A stretch of DNA of 64,000 bases from GCA-002727615 sp964442655 (lineage in GTDB: Bacteria > Pseudomonadota > Alphaproteobacteria > TMED109), in NCBI GenBank assembly GCA_964442655.1, contig CAYTZM010000003.1, positions 78,542 to 142,541 on the forward strand, written 5' to 3'. Position 1 is the first letter of the stretch; each line of letters starts with the position of its first letter. A program made the position numbers and the translations under genes. Below are positions 9,287 through 18,844 of the stretch, piece by piece. The notes beneath the pieces were generated by a model. That model had not been told where the DNA came from. It did not search any database and was given only the letters and a program-made list of their open reading frames with translations.

Positions 9287-10090
9287 TTAAATATTTATTA
9301 AGTGATTTAATGGCCCATTACCTTTGCCTATGTTAGGTGCGTACCTTATAGCATGGTTAACGTATTTATGTGCTCTTGAAACAGCTTCATTAAGAGATAT
9401 TCTTTGTCCTAAACTACAAGCTATTGCGCTTGATAGTGTGCATCCAGTTCCATGTGTATTTTTAGTATTAATTTTTTTAGTTTTAATATGAGTTATTTTA
9501 TTATCAGATAAAAGTACATCGGTTAAGGTGTTGTGATCTAAGTGACCTCCTTTCATTAAAACATTTTTTATGCCCATTTTTAATATTATTTTACCTGCAA
9601 TTTCCATATCTTTAACAGTTTTAATAGTTTTTTTAGTTATTAATTCAGCTTCAGGTATATTTGGAGTAATAATGGTACATATAGGTATTAATTCTTTAAC
9701 TAAAATTTGTTCAGCTCCTGGTAATAATAATTTGTGTCCACCTTTAGCTACCATCACAGGATCTAATACAATAGGAATATTTGTTTTTAAACTTTTTAAT
9801 TTGTTTTTGATTAAATTAATAGTTTTGTTATTTGATAACATTCCTATTTTTATTGCATCTATTCCAATGTCATTCGCAATAGCAGAAAATTGGTTTTCGA
9901 TTATTTTGATGGGAAGATTTATTACGTCAGTTACGCCAAGTGTATTTTGAGCCGTTATAGCAGTTATTACAGTTGAAGCATATCCTCCTAATGCTGTAAT
10001 GGTTTTTATATCTGCTTGTATTCCCGCTCCACCACCTGAATCTGAGCCAGCGATTGTTAATATTTTTGATAGTTTAGTGTTATTGTTCAT
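9287..10090 (-). CDS. thiD: hydroxymethylpyrimidine/phosphomethylpyrimidine kinase
   Basis: This 267-residue ribokinase-fold enzyme phosphorylates HMP and HMP-P for thiamine synthesis. The signature AGSDSGGGAGIQAD is near residues 14-27, the DPVMVAKGGHKLL block near 126-138, and the anion hole NTHGTGCTLSSAIA with catalytic Asp replaced by Cys-neighbouring context typical of ThiD near 209-222. Its start overlaps the end of glmM by 11 bases, so it is translated from the same message. thiE is also in the window at 31598, but not linked. I see no TPP riboswitch in front of either gene. Confidence 0.93.
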   Translation of the reverse strand: MNNNTKLSKILTIAGSDSGGGAGIQADIKTITALGGYASTVITAITAQNTLGVTDVINLPIKIIENQFSAIANDIGIDAIKIGMLSNNKTINLIKNKLKSLKTNIPIVLDPVMVAKGGHKLLLPGAEQILVKELIPICTIITPNIPEAELITKKTIKTVKDMEIAGKIILKMGIKNVLMKGGHLDHNTLTDVLLSDNKITHIKTKKINTKNTHGTGCTLSSAIACSLGQRISLNEAVSRAHKYVNHAIRYAPNIGKGNGPLNHLINI

Positions 10091-11456
10091 GTATATATTT
10101 TGATATTTGGTATTTTAAGTTTTTTATAACCTTAGATAAAATTCTTTTGTTATTGGACTCCCCCATTATCCTTATTTTATTTTCTGTTCCTGATTCTCTT
10201 AATATAATTCTACCGTGTTTGCCTAATTTTTGTTCAGCATCTTGTAATTTTTTAGTAATAAAATCTTCCTTAATTTTTCTTTTTTCTTTTATCTGATTAA
10301 AATTAATATTTTCTACGAGTTGAGGCAATAGTTTGAATCCTTTAAATAGAGATGATGCTGAAGATTTTTTTTCGACCATATTCGCCATAATTTGTAGAGA
10401 AGCAACTAAACCATCACCAGTACTTCCATGTTCCCCAATAATAATATGACCTGATTGTTCTCCACCTAGATTACATTTGTGTTGTCTCATTTTTTCAACT
10501 ACATATCTATCACCTACATTAGAGCGTATAAATTTTAATCCTAGTTTATTAATAAATATTTCTAAACCTATATTTGACATATGTGTCCCAATTACAGAAT
10601 TTCCTGTCAGTAATTTTTTTTCGTAATATCTTTTTGCTATTATTCCAATTAATTTGTCTCCATGAATAAATTTTCCATTTTCATCACATATTACACATCT
10701 ATCTGCATCGCCATCGAGTGCTATTCCAATATCTGCTTTATGTTTTTTAACTGTTTCTACCATTAATTTAGGATTTGTAGACCCACATTTGTGGTTGATA
10801 TTCGTGCCGTTTGGGCTGCACCCTATCGAAATAACTTTTGCTCCTAATTCCCATAAAGCTGTTGGAGCTACTTGGTAGGCTGCCCCATTGGCACAATCTA
10901 TAACTATTTTTAAATTTTTAAGTGAAAGTTCTCTTGGAAATGTAGATTTAACAAATTCTAAATATCTGCCAGCAGCATCTTCAATTCTTTTTGCTCTACC
11001 TAATTTTTTTGAGTCAACTAAACTATTTTTAATTTTTTTATTAGGATCTATAAGTTTCTCAATTTCTAATTCGGTTTTATCACTTAATTTGAGTCCGTTA
11101 GGGTCAAAAAGTTTTATACCATTATCTTCAAATGAGTTATGAGAAGCTGATATCATCACACCTACATCACACCTCATTGATCTAGTAAGCATCGATATAG
11201 CTGGTGTAGGCATAGGACCAACTAAGAAAACATTCATACCCATAGATATAAAGCCTGCTGTTAAGGAAGGTTCTATTAAGTATCCTGATAAACGTGTGTC
11301 TTTTCCAATAACTACATTGTGTTTATGTTTTCCTCTCGTAAAATATTCCCCAGCTGCCATACCCACTTTGAGAGCAGTTTCTCCTGTCATAGGATGTGTA
11401 TTTGCTCTTCCTCTTATGCCATCTGTTCCAAAATATTTTCTTTTATTTTTAATCAT
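10080..11456 (-). CDS. glmM: phosphoglucosamine mutase
   Basis: This 458-residue member of the alpha-D-phosphohexomutase family converts glucosamine-6-phosphate to glucosamine-1-phosphate for UDP-GlcNAc, peptidoglycan and LPS. Seen are FGTDGIRGRAN near residue 9, the phosphoserine loop GVMISASHNSFEDNGIK near 98-114, the metal loop DGDADRC near 248-254, the sugar loop GGEQSGH near 333, and the phosphate-binding RESGTENKIRIM near the end. The SASHN loop and short length separate it from phosphomannomutase. It is downstream of folP (6-base gap) and overlaps thiD. Confidence 0.96.
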   Translation of the reverse strand: MIKNKRKYFGTDGIRGRANTHPMTGETALKVGMAAGEYFTRGKHKHNVVIGKDTRLSGYLIEPSLTAGFISMGMNVFLVGPMPTPAISMLTRSMRCDVGVMISASHNSFEDNGIKLFDPNGLKLSDKTELEIEKLIDPNKKIKNSLVDSKKLGRAKRIEDAAGRYLEFVKSTFPRELSLKNLKIVIDCANGAAYQVAPTALWELGAKVISIGCSPNGTNINHKCGSTNPKLMVETVKKHKADIGIALDGDADRCVICDENGKFIHGDKLIGIIAKRYYEKKLLTGNSVIGTHMSNIGLEIFINKLGLKFIRSNVGDRYVVEKMRQHKCNLGGEQSGHIIIGEHGSTGDGLVASLQIMANMVEKKSSASSLFKGFKLLPQLVENINFNQIKEKRKIKEDFITKKLQDAEQKLGKHGRIILRESGTENKIRIMGESNNKRILSKVIKNLKYQISKYIHEQ

Positions 11457-11462
11457 TTTTTC

Positions 11463-12527
11463 TCATTTGTTGATTACTTTATCCCATATTGATAAAGCTT
11501 GAAACGTTTCTTTTACATCATGAACTCTAAAAAATTTTACACCTTTTATCATAGAAGATATTGTTAAAGAAATTGACCCTGGTAATCTATTTTCTATACT
11601 AGACTTTGTAAGTCTTCCTATCATAGATTTTCTTGATGCTCCAATTAAAATATTAGAATTTAATGAATGTAATAAGCTTAAGTCTCTATAAATTTTTATA
11701 TTATGCATATCATTTTTTCCAAATCCTATACCTGGGTCTATTAATATATGGTTTTCTTTTATTCCATTATTAATAGCATACCTTTTTTTTTTATCTAAAA
11801 AATTTAAAATTTCTAAGGAAACATTTTTGTATGTTGGTTTGGTCTGCATATTAAGAGGTTTTCCTTGCATATGCATCAATATAATTCCGACTTTATTTTT
11901 AGATATAATGTTTGCTGCTTTATTATCTTTAAGTGCAGTTACATCATTTATAATTTTTGCTCCAGCATCAATAGCTTTTTTCATTGTATTCGCATTTTTA
12001 GTGTCACAAGATATAGTTATATTCATTTTAGACAATTCTCTTATAACAGGTATTATTCTTTTTTGTTCTTCATTTTCATTAATGCTTATGGCTCCAGGTT
12101 TTGATGATTCTCCCCCTACATCTATTATATCTGCGCCATCTTCACACATTTTAATAGCTTTTTTTATAGATTCTAAGTGAGAGGGAATTTTATTATTTTT
12201 ATTTGAAAAACTATCAGGAGTTAAATTTAGAATACCTAAAATGTAAAAGCTTTTATTTTTCATATTCATAAATGTTTTAGGTTTTATACTCATTTTTTTT
12301 AAAATATTTTTTATTGATGTTTTTGATAAATATCTATGATTCCAATTATCAGGTTCTGATATTGAAAAAGTTTTAAATTTAATTTTTGAATTATTATTAG
12401 ATTGTATTTCAAATCTTTGAAAACTAATATTATTAGATGCTAATGGTAAACCTATATTGTTTTTAATGTTGTGTTTTGCTTCTTTACCATAGGATAGGTC
12501 TCTAGGTATAATTTTATATTGATTCAC
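11463..12527 (-). CDS. folP: dihydropteroate synthase
   Basis: This 354-residue enzyme condenses a pterin pyrophosphate with p-aminobenzoate in folate synthesis. The TIM-barrel domain starts about residue 93 with GILNLTPDSFS. DVGGESSKPG near 136-145, DVTAL near 190, and LIDPGIGFGK near 255 follow, and the phosphate-binding GASRKSMIGRL lies near 295. About 90 residues precede the catalytic domain; such an N-terminal extension is common in alphaproteobacterial FolP. It sits between ftsH and glmM, with short gaps on both sides. Confidence 0.93.
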   Translation of the reverse strand: MNQYKIIPRDLSYGKEAKHNIKNNIGLPLASNNISFQRFEIQSNNNSKIKFKTFSISEPDNWNHRYLSKTSIKNILKKMSIKPKTFMNMKNKSFYILGILNLTPDSFSNKNNKIPSHLESIKKAIKMCEDGADIIDVGGESSKPGAISINENEEQKRIIPVIRELSKMNITISCDTKNANTMKKAIDAGAKIINDVTALKDNKAANIISKNKVGIILMHMQGKPLNMQTKPTYKNVSLEILNFLDKKKRYAINNGIKENHILIDPGIGFGKNDMHNIKIYRDLSLLHSLNSNILIGASRKSMIGRLTKSSIENRLPGSISLTISSMIKGVKFFRVHDVKETFQALSIWDKVINK

Positions 12528-12545
12528 TATATTACAATATAATAT

Positions 12546-14453
12546 TTAAGTTTCGTTTGGGCTAGTTTTTTGAATATCATTTTTAGCATCATTAGTCTTT
12601 TTAGAATCTTTTATAATATCTTCAACGTTGCCTATATTATTTTTACTTAAATTTTCATTGTTTAAAATTTTATCAATTTCTTCAGCAGATAAAGTTTCAT
12701 ATTCAAGTAAACCTTTAGCAAGTTTATGTAAGTCTTTAATTTTATCTTCTATTATTTTTCTTGCAGTTTTTTCACCAATTTCTATAATCTTTCTAACTTC
12801 CTCATCAATTATTCTTGCTGTTTCATCTGATATATTTCTTTGTTGAGCCACTGAATGTCCTAAAAATACTTCTTCTTGATTAGATTCATATCTTAAAGGT
12901 CCAAGTTTATCTGAGAACCCAAATTCCTTTACCATTTTTCTAGCTAAATTAGTTGCTTGTTGAATATCATTTCCAGCACCAGTAGTAATATGCTTTTTAC
13001 CATATATTAATTCTTCTGCAACTCTTCCACCAAACATTGAAGCTATTAATGCTTCTAATTCAGTTCTTGTTTGGGCAAGTTTATCTCTTTCTGGAAGCCA
13101 CATTGTAACCCCTAATGCTCTTCCTCTAGGTATAATTGTTACTTTATGTAAAGGTTCGTGTCCCTCTACATTTAACATAACTAAAGCATGCCCTGCTTCA
13201 TGATAAGCTGTCTTTTTCTTTTCGTCTTCTGTCATTACCATAGAACGTCTTTCAGCACCCATCATTACTTTATCTTTAGCTTGTTCTAATTCTATCATGC
13301 CTACATTAAGTTTATTTTTTCTTGCTGCTAAAAGAGCTGCTTCGTTTATTAGGTTTGCTAAATCTGCACCAGAAAATCCTGGAGTCCCTCTCGCAATAAT
13401 TCTTGGATCAACATTTTTTGCCAAAGATACTTTTTTCATATGTACTTTTAATATTTTTTCTCTTCCTAATATATCAGGATTAGGTACAACAACTTGTCTA
13501 TCAAACCTACCTGGTCTAAGTAAAGCAGGATCTAATACATCTGGCCTATTAGTTGCAGCAATTAAGATGACTCCCTCATTAGTTTCAAAGCCATCCATTT
13601 CAACTAATAATTGATTTAATGTTTGTTCTCTTTCATCATTGCCTCCGCCTAAACCTGCTCCTCTATGTCTACCTACGGCATCTATTTCATCTATAAATAT
13701 AATACAAGGAGCGTTCTTTTTTCCTTGCTCAAACATGTCTCTTACTCTACTTGCTCCTACTCCAACAAACATTTCTACAAAATCTGATCCAGAAATAGTA
13801 AAAAAAGGAACATTAGCTTCTCCTGCTACAGCTCTAGCGAGTAATGTTTTTCCTGTTCCAGGTGGGCCAACTAATAGGACTCCTTTAGGAATTTTTCCAC
13901 CTAATTTTTGAAATTTTTGAGGGTTTTTGAGAAATTCTATAACTTCCTCTAATTCATCTTTAGCTTCATCTACCCCTGCAACATCTTGAAATGTTATTTT
14001 TCCTTGTTTTTCAGTTAGAAGTCGTGCTTTGGATTTTCCAAATCCCATTGCCCCTCCTTTTCCTCCTTGCATCTGTCTCATGAAGAATATCCATACTCCT
14101 ATAAATAAAAGCATTGGTAACCAATTTAAAAATATTCCTAAGAAAGGAGACACGCTTTCATTAACTGGAGAAGCTGTGACTTTAACGCCACTAGCAGATA
14201 GTTTTTCAATTAATTGGGGGTCATTTGGAGCATAAGTTGTAAATTTTTCTCCAGATTGAAAATGTCCATATATATTATTTTCTTGAATAACAACATCATT
14301 TACATTGTTTAATTTAACTTGGGAAAGAAATTCTGAATATGGAAGACTAATGTTTTGTTGCTGCGACGTTTTGTCTTGAAATAGATTAAATATAGCAAGC
14401 AAAAATAAAATAATAATTATCCAAGCAGCTAGATTTTTTCCAATTTTATTCAA
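12546..14453 (-). CDS. ftsH: ATP-dependent zinc metalloprotease FtsH
   Basis: This 635-residue inner-membrane protease degrades misfolded and regulatory proteins, including sigma-32 in well-studied bacteria. There are two membrane segments (about residues 8-25 and 104-124) around a periplasmic domain. The AAA+ module has Walker A GPPGTGKT at 196-203, Walker B IIFIDEID near 252 and the second-region-of-homology RPGRFDRQV. The zinc motif HEAGH lies near residue 420. The extreme C-terminus is charged and Asn/Lys rich. It follows tilS by 17 bases, as in many alphaproteobacteria. Confidence 0.98.
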   Translation of the reverse strand: MNKIGKNLAAWIIIILFLLAIFNLFQDKTSQQQNISLPYSEFLSQVKLNNVNDVVIQENNIYGHFQSGEKFTTYAPNDPQLIEKLSASGVKVTASPVNESVSPFLGIFLNWLPMLLFIGVWIFFMRQMQGGKGGAMGFGKSKARLLTEKQGKITFQDVAGVDEAKDELEEVIEFLKNPQKFQKLGGKIPKGVLLVGPPGTGKTLLARAVAGEANVPFFTISGSDFVEMFVGVGASRVRDMFEQGKKNAPCIIFIDEIDAVGRHRGAGLGGGNDEREQTLNQLLVEMDGFETNEGVILIAATNRPDVLDPALLRPGRFDRQVVVPNPDILGREKILKVHMKKVSLAKNVDPRIIARGTPGFSGADLANLINEAALLAARKNKLNVGMIELEQAKDKVMMGAERRSMVMTEDEKKKTAYHEAGHALVMLNVEGHEPLHKVTIIPRGRALGVTMWLPERDKLAQTRTELEALIASMFGGRVAEELIYGKKHITTGAGNDIQQATNLARKMVKEFGFSDKLGPLRYESNQEEVFLGHSVAQQRNISDETARIIDEEVRKIIEIGEKTARKIIEDKIKDLHKLAKGLLEYETLSAEEIDKILNNENLSKNNIGNVEDIIKDSKKTNDAKNDIQKTSPNET

Positions 14454-14470
14454 TTTAATTCTCCTAAATA

Positions 14471-15778
14471 TTATATATATAACTTCTTGCAGCTATCTAA
14501 CAAGTTATTTTCTACATGAGTTAAAATTATATTATTCTTCCAAAATTTGTTTTTATTATACAATAAATGGGGAATAGAAACAATTTCGTCAAGAACTCTT
14601 ACTGTTGGAATGGTTTTTATAGCGTAAAAAGGCAGCTTAGGTCTTATTATTTTTTTTAATTTTATCATATTTAAATAATCTTTTTCAGTAAGCGGTCCAA
14701 TATATAAGTTGCTTATTTCGCTGAAATTTTCCACTATAAATCTTCTATCCCATATTATTTTTTTTGATTTTATGGGAATGTTTTTTACCGTAGAATCAAA
14801 TTGTCGCAATAAGGTTATTTTATTTTTATTTTTTACTATATAAACACCACCGAGAGTTGCATAAATTTTTTCTTTTTTAGAGAGTTTATTTATTAAATGT
14901 TTAATATTTGAAGTTTTTCTTGGGTATTTTTTACCTCCAATAATTTTGATTAAAATAATAAGTATTTTTTCTTTAATTAAATTAGGAAGTTTTTGAAATT
15001 TTTTTTCATCAATTTGGCATATACCAATTTTATTAAAGATTATATGGTTTTTAATAATATAAATTAATATATTATCAAAATTGGATTTTAGTTTATTATA
15101 AACATCAATTACAGGTTTAAAGTCTTTATGTAAGTTACTGTTTAACAAAATTTTTCGAACTCTAACTCTTTTATATTTTATATTATAATTGGTGGGGTCT
15201 TCATTCCATTTCATTTGTTTTTCTTTACAAATATTAATTAAATCTTGCTTTTTAAATGGTAAAAGAGGTCTTAGAATATTTAAATTTCCAAAATCAGTTT
15301 TTATTTTACTTAATTCGCTCATGCAAGCTAAACCATTTAAGCCACTATTTGCTTCTAATCTAATAATAAAAGTTTCTATTTGGTCATCTAAATGATGTCC
15401 TAGCATCATTACATTGATTTTATTTATATTTGATGATTCTGCTAGCAGATTATATCTGGCTATTCTAGCTAATTCAAGAATTTTAGTATTAGGTTTAGAA
15501 TTTTGCCATTCTAAAGTTATGTGTTTAATGGAAAATTTTTCCATTAAATTTTTTACATTTTTTGCTTCTTGATTAGATTCTTTTCTAAGTTGATGATCTA
15601 CAGTAAATGCAATAAGTTTGTATGAGTATTTATTTTTAAATTTATTTAATAATAATGTGAGAGCTATACTATCTGGTCCGCCTGAAATAGCTATACCTAT
15701 GTTTTTGTTTTTGATAATGTTTTTATTGGTTTTTAAAAAGTCCTCAAATTTGACTTCTATTGATTTTATATTAGTCAC
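14471..15778 (-). CDS. tilS: tRNA(Ile)-lysidine synthetase
   Basis: This 435-residue enzyme attaches lysine to C34 of the AUA-reading tRNA-Ile, using ATP. The N-type PP-loop SGGPDS is at residues 32-37, followed by the HHLDDQIETF block near 127-136 and the RPLLPF/R block near 170. The C-terminal half is poorly conserved and lysine/isoleucine rich, as expected for this gene in an AT-rich genome. It begins 4 bases after cpoB ends and precedes ftsH. Confidence 0.93.
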   Translation of the reverse strand: MTNIKSIEVKFEDFLKTNKNIIKNKNIGIAISGGPDSIALTLLLNKFKNKYSYKLIAFTVDHQLRKESNQEAKNVKNLMEKFSIKHITLEWQNSKPNTKILELARIARYNLLAESSNINKINVMMLGHHLDDQIETFIIRLEANSGLNGLACMSELSKIKTDFGNLNILRPLLPFKKQDLINICKEKQMKWNEDPTNYNIKYKRVRVRKILLNSNLHKDFKPVIDVYNKLKSNFDNILIYIIKNHIIFNKIGICQIDEKKFQKLPNLIKEKILIILIKIIGGKKYPRKTSNIKHLINKLSKKEKIYATLGGVYIVKNKNKITLLRQFDSTVKNIPIKSKKIIWDRRFIVENFSEISNLYIGPLTEKDYLNMIKLKKIIRPKLPFYAIKTIPTVRVLDEIVSIPHLLYNKNKFWKNNIILTHVENNLLDSCKKLYI

Positions 15779-15782
15779 AATA

Positions 15783-16796
15783 TTATTTACATTCTAGTCT
15801 TTCTTTGAAAGAGTCAGCTCTATTTGAAATTCGGGCAGGTAATTCAAGGAACTCTTTTGATAATTTTTTTAAAGTAGCACATGCTTCAGAGGGTTTGTTT
15901 AATGAAGAAAGTGAAATTCCTAATTTAAGTAATTGATCTGCAGCTTTAGCTCCTTTAGGAAATTTTTTGTATCCAGCAGCAAAATTATATGCTGATAGTT
16001 GATAATTTTTCCTTACATAAAATGTTTCTCCTAACCAATAATAGGCGTTACTACTTAATTTGTTTTCTGGATAATCCTGAATAAATTGAGTAAATGCTGC
16101 TTCAGCTGCTTCATATTCACCTTTTGATAACATATTATATGCTCTTTGATAAACATCCTCAGGTGTTTTAGGATTAATAGCAATTTGTTGATTTGTGTTA
16201 TTTATATTATTATTTGGCATATTTGTAATATCTTTTGTTGAAATGTCATTTTCTATAATTTCGTCTGAGCCATCTGGATTTATTCTTGCTAAAACTTCTA
16301 CAGTAGAATCATCATTACTATTTGTAATAGTAGAATCAGATTTAGTTATTTCTTGATTGATAGCAACATTATTTAAGGAATTTATATTTTTATTTACTTC
16401 ATTGAGTAAATTTTCAATGTTTGTTTTTAAAGCTATATTTTCTTCACTTAGATTTTTGATTTTGAAATTTAATTCTTCAATTAAACCATTTGTTTTCCTA
16501 AATTTTTCTTCAATTTCCATCAATCTTAATTCATGGTTTGCTATGCTTTTAGAAGCTGTAGACTCATTACCTTCTTTAAAATTATTATTGTTGGCTGTAG
16601 GTTGAGATTCATTTTTATTGTCTTCAGATTGGTATACTTTTCTTTGTACGTCTCTAATATCTCTTTCTAAACTTTCAAGTTTATTAATAATAAGACTATT
16701 ATTATCTTGAGCATATATTATAGAATTTGTATAGATATTAAAAAATATAAAAATAAATAAAAAATTTTTAATGTTTAGATTCATTACATTGATCAA
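15783..16796 (-). CDS. cpoB: cell division coordinator CpoB (YbgF), Tol-Pal associated
   Basis: This 337-residue periplasmic protein has an N-terminal signal peptide (hydrophobic to about residue 27, ending IIYAQ), a long coiled-coil and low-complexity Asn/Ser region, and C-terminal TPR repeats from about residue 210 (PEDVYQRAYNMLSKGEYEAA, then YYWLGETFYVRKNY). CpoB links peptidoglycan synthesis to Tol-driven outer-membrane constriction. The reading frame begins with TTG at 16796 inside TTGA, overlapping the pal stop. An ATG at 16784 also leaves a full signal peptide and has no better ribosome-binding site, so the start is uncertain by 4 codons. Confidence 0.88.
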   Translation of the reverse strand: MINVMNLNIKNFLFIFIFFNIYTNSIIYAQDNNSLIINKLESLERDIRDVQRKVYQSEDNKNESQPTANNNNFKEGNESTASKSIANHELRLMEIEEKFRKTNGLIEELNFKIKNLSEENIALKTNIENLLNEVNKNINSLNNVAINQEITKSDSTITNSNDDSTVEVLARINPDGSDEIIENDISTKDITNMPNNNINNTNQQIAINPKTPEDVYQRAYNMLSKGEYEAAEAAFTQFIQDYPENKLSSNAYYWLGETFYVRKNYQLSAYNFAAGYKKFPKGAKAADQLLKLGISLSSLNKPSEACATLKKLSKEFLELPARISNRADSFKERLECK

Positions 16797-17347
16797 TTGT
16801 TAATATATGTTATTGCAGCCCTATTTTGTGCCCAAGCCCAATCATTGTGTCCTTCTACTGTTGGTTTCTCTTTGCCATAGGAAATAACAGTAATTCTACT
16901 AGGTTCAATGCCGAGTGATACAATATAATTCTTTACTGCGCTAGCTCTTCTTTCTCCTAAGGCTAAATTGTACTCTCTTGTTCCTCTTTCATCGCAATGT
17001 CCTGTTATAGTAATAGAGATATCTGGATTTTTTAAAAGAAATTGATATTGTTTATTAAGGGTTTCAGAGTTCTCTGCGGAAATTGTAGATTCATCATATT
17101 CAAAAAAAACTCTGTCTCCAACATCAATTAATTCTGAAGCTAATTTTTCTTCTATAGTAAGTTCTATTTCTTCCATTTCAATAGCTTGAACTTCATTATC
17201 TGTAACTTCTATTTCTGTAGATTGTTCATTATTTTCAGAATTTCCTCCTTCTGCATCCAATAATAAATTATCTTTATTTTTGTCAGCACATGAAATTAAA
17301 ATAGAAAAACCTATAAAAATTAAAAAATATTTTATTAATCTTACCAT
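16793..17347 (-). CDS. pal: peptidoglycan-associated lipoprotein Pal
   Basis: This 184-residue outer-membrane lipoprotein anchors the outer membrane to peptidoglycan and binds TolB. The lipobox is LISC with the lipidated Cys20. An acidic linker rich in Glu and Asn (about residues 28-70) leads into an OmpA-like domain with FFEYDESTIS near 83 and the peptidoglycan motif GHCDERGTREYNLALGERRA near 120. A strong Shine-Dalgarno (AAGGAG) precedes the ATG. It lies between tolB and cpoB in canonical order. Confidence 0.96.
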   Translation of the reverse strand: MVRLIKYFLIFIGFSILISCADKNKDNLLLDAEGGNSENNEQSTEIEVTDNEVQAIEMEEIELTIEEKLASELIDVGDRVFFEYDESTISAENSETLNKQYQFLLKNPDISITITGHCDERGTREYNLALGERRASAVKNYIVSLGIEPSRITVISYGKEKPTVEGHNDWAWAQNRAAITYINN

Positions 17348-17436
17348 TTTATAGCTCCTTATTGATGCCTTTAAACACTAGTAAACTATATTACATTATC
17401 ATAATAATAAATAGTATAAATTTATTTATAGTTAAA

Positions 17437-18825
17437 TTATTTTATATTTTTGGGACTCCAAGCTGGATCTGATCCATCCTCAGGTGTATTAAGTTCTCTT
17501 TCTCTATTTCCTGTGATATCTATGACATATAATTTTGTTTTCATATTTCCATCCTCAAGTGGAGTTTGACGGAAAAAACTTAGCACACGTCCTCCAGGAG
17601 CCCATGTAGGTCCCTCTGTAAGATATCCTTCAGCAATGAGTCTTTCAGAGTCTCCATTGGGATGCATCAAACCAATAAAAAATCTTCCTCTAGTAAATTT
17701 AGTAAATGCTATATAATCTCCTCTAGGAGACCAAACAGGTGTAGCATAACTACCTCTTCCAAAACTAATTCTTTTAACGTTTTTTCCGTCTCTATTCATA
17801 ATATATAAATGTTGTCCTCCAGACCTGTCAGAATTAAAAACTATATATTTTCCGTCTGGCGAAAAAGATGGTGAGGTATCTATTGATCGGCCTTTCGTTA
17901 ATTGAATTAAGTTTTTATTTATTAAATTCATAATATAAACGTTTGTGGCCCCATTTTTTGCAAGAGACATTATTAAATTATTTCCATTAGGAGAAAACCT
18001 TGGAGCAAATGACATTCCTTCAAATTCACCTAATATTTCTATATTTCCTGTTTTTAGATCATATATATAGACGCTTGGTTTTAAGCCACTCTTAACGCCA
18101 TTGTATGAGAAAAAAGTAATCTTTTGTTGAGTAGGAGAAAATCTGGGAGTTAAGACTAGAGATTTTCCATTAGTTAAATATTTATGGTTGTCTCCGTCTT
18201 GATCCATAATTGCTAGGCGTTTAATTCTGTTTTTTTGATTTCCTGATTCAGACACATATACAATTCTAGTATCAAAGTAACCTTCTTCTCCCGTAAGTCT
18301 TTCATATATTTTGTCTGATATAATATGAGATACTCTTTTCCATGATTTAATTTTAGATGATAAAGAAATTCCTAGCATTCTTTTTTCACCATATATATCC
18401 CATAATTGCACACTTACTTTTATTTTATTGCTTTCATTTTTTATGCTACCCGATATTAATATTTGAGCATCAATTATTCTCCAATCCCTGAATTTAGGAG
18501 GATTAATTAATTGTGCAGGTTTTTGCATATATGCATTCCTATCTAATAATTTAAATAAACCAGAGTTAATAAGGTTTTTAGCAATTAAATCAGGAATTTT
18601 TTTTTCTAAATTAGAATTATTATTAATTTCTTTATCTATAGAAAAGTAAGATATAGCTATAGGCATAGCTTGAACGCGTCCTCCCATAATATCAATTTGA
18701 AGAGGGGCCTCATTAGAATGAGAATAGTTTGAAGAAAATACAGTAAATAAAAATACTATAATAAAATTAAATATAAAATATTTTATAGTATTTTCATTAA
18801 GCTTTAATCTTGTAAAATATTTCAT
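17437..18825 (-). CDS. tolB: Tol-Pal translocation protein TolB
   Basis: This 462-residue periplasmic protein has an N-terminal membrane segment or signal (about residues 17-36, cleavage near SNYSHSNEA), the TolB N-terminal domain (about 45-180) and a six-bladed beta-propeller. The propeller shows the repeated blade motif FSPDGKYIVFNSDRSG and variants (FSPTQQKITF, FSPNGNNLIM, WSPRGDYIAF). TolB binds Pal and is released by TolA. The signal region is longer than usual, so a downstream start is possible. The 89-base gap to pal holds no clear hairpin. Confidence 0.95.
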   Translation of the reverse strand: MKYFTRLKLNENTIKYFIFNFIIVFLFTVFSSNYSHSNEAPLQIDIMGGRVQAMPIAISYFSIDKEINNNSNLEKKIPDLIAKNLINSGLFKLLDRNAYMQKPAQLINPPKFRDWRIIDAQILISGSIKNESNKIKVSVQLWDIYGEKRMLGISLSSKIKSWKRVSHIISDKIYERLTGEEGYFDTRIVYVSESGNQKNRIKRLAIMDQDGDNHKYLTNGKSLVLTPRFSPTQQKITFFSYNGVKSGLKPSVYIYDLKTGNIEILGEFEGMSFAPRFSPNGNNLIMSLAKNGATNVYIMNLINKNLIQLTKGRSIDTSPSFSPDGKYIVFNSDRSGGQHLYIMNRDGKNVKRISFGRGSYATPVWSPRGDYIAFTKFTRGRFFIGLMHPNGDSERLIAEGYLTEGPTWAPGGRVLSFFRQTPLEDGNMKTKLYVIDITGNRERELNTPEDGSDPAWSPKNIK

Positions 18826-18844
18826 ATTTATTTATCTAATCTTT

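Noticed and set aside
9570..9950. A 126-codon plus-strand open frame opposite thiD
   Set aside because: It is a shadow of thiD. AT-rich genes here give many antisense frames rich in Ile, Ser and Phe, without ribosome-binding sites or known motifs. The same applies to frames opposite folP, ftsH, tolA, thiolase and the HEAT gene.
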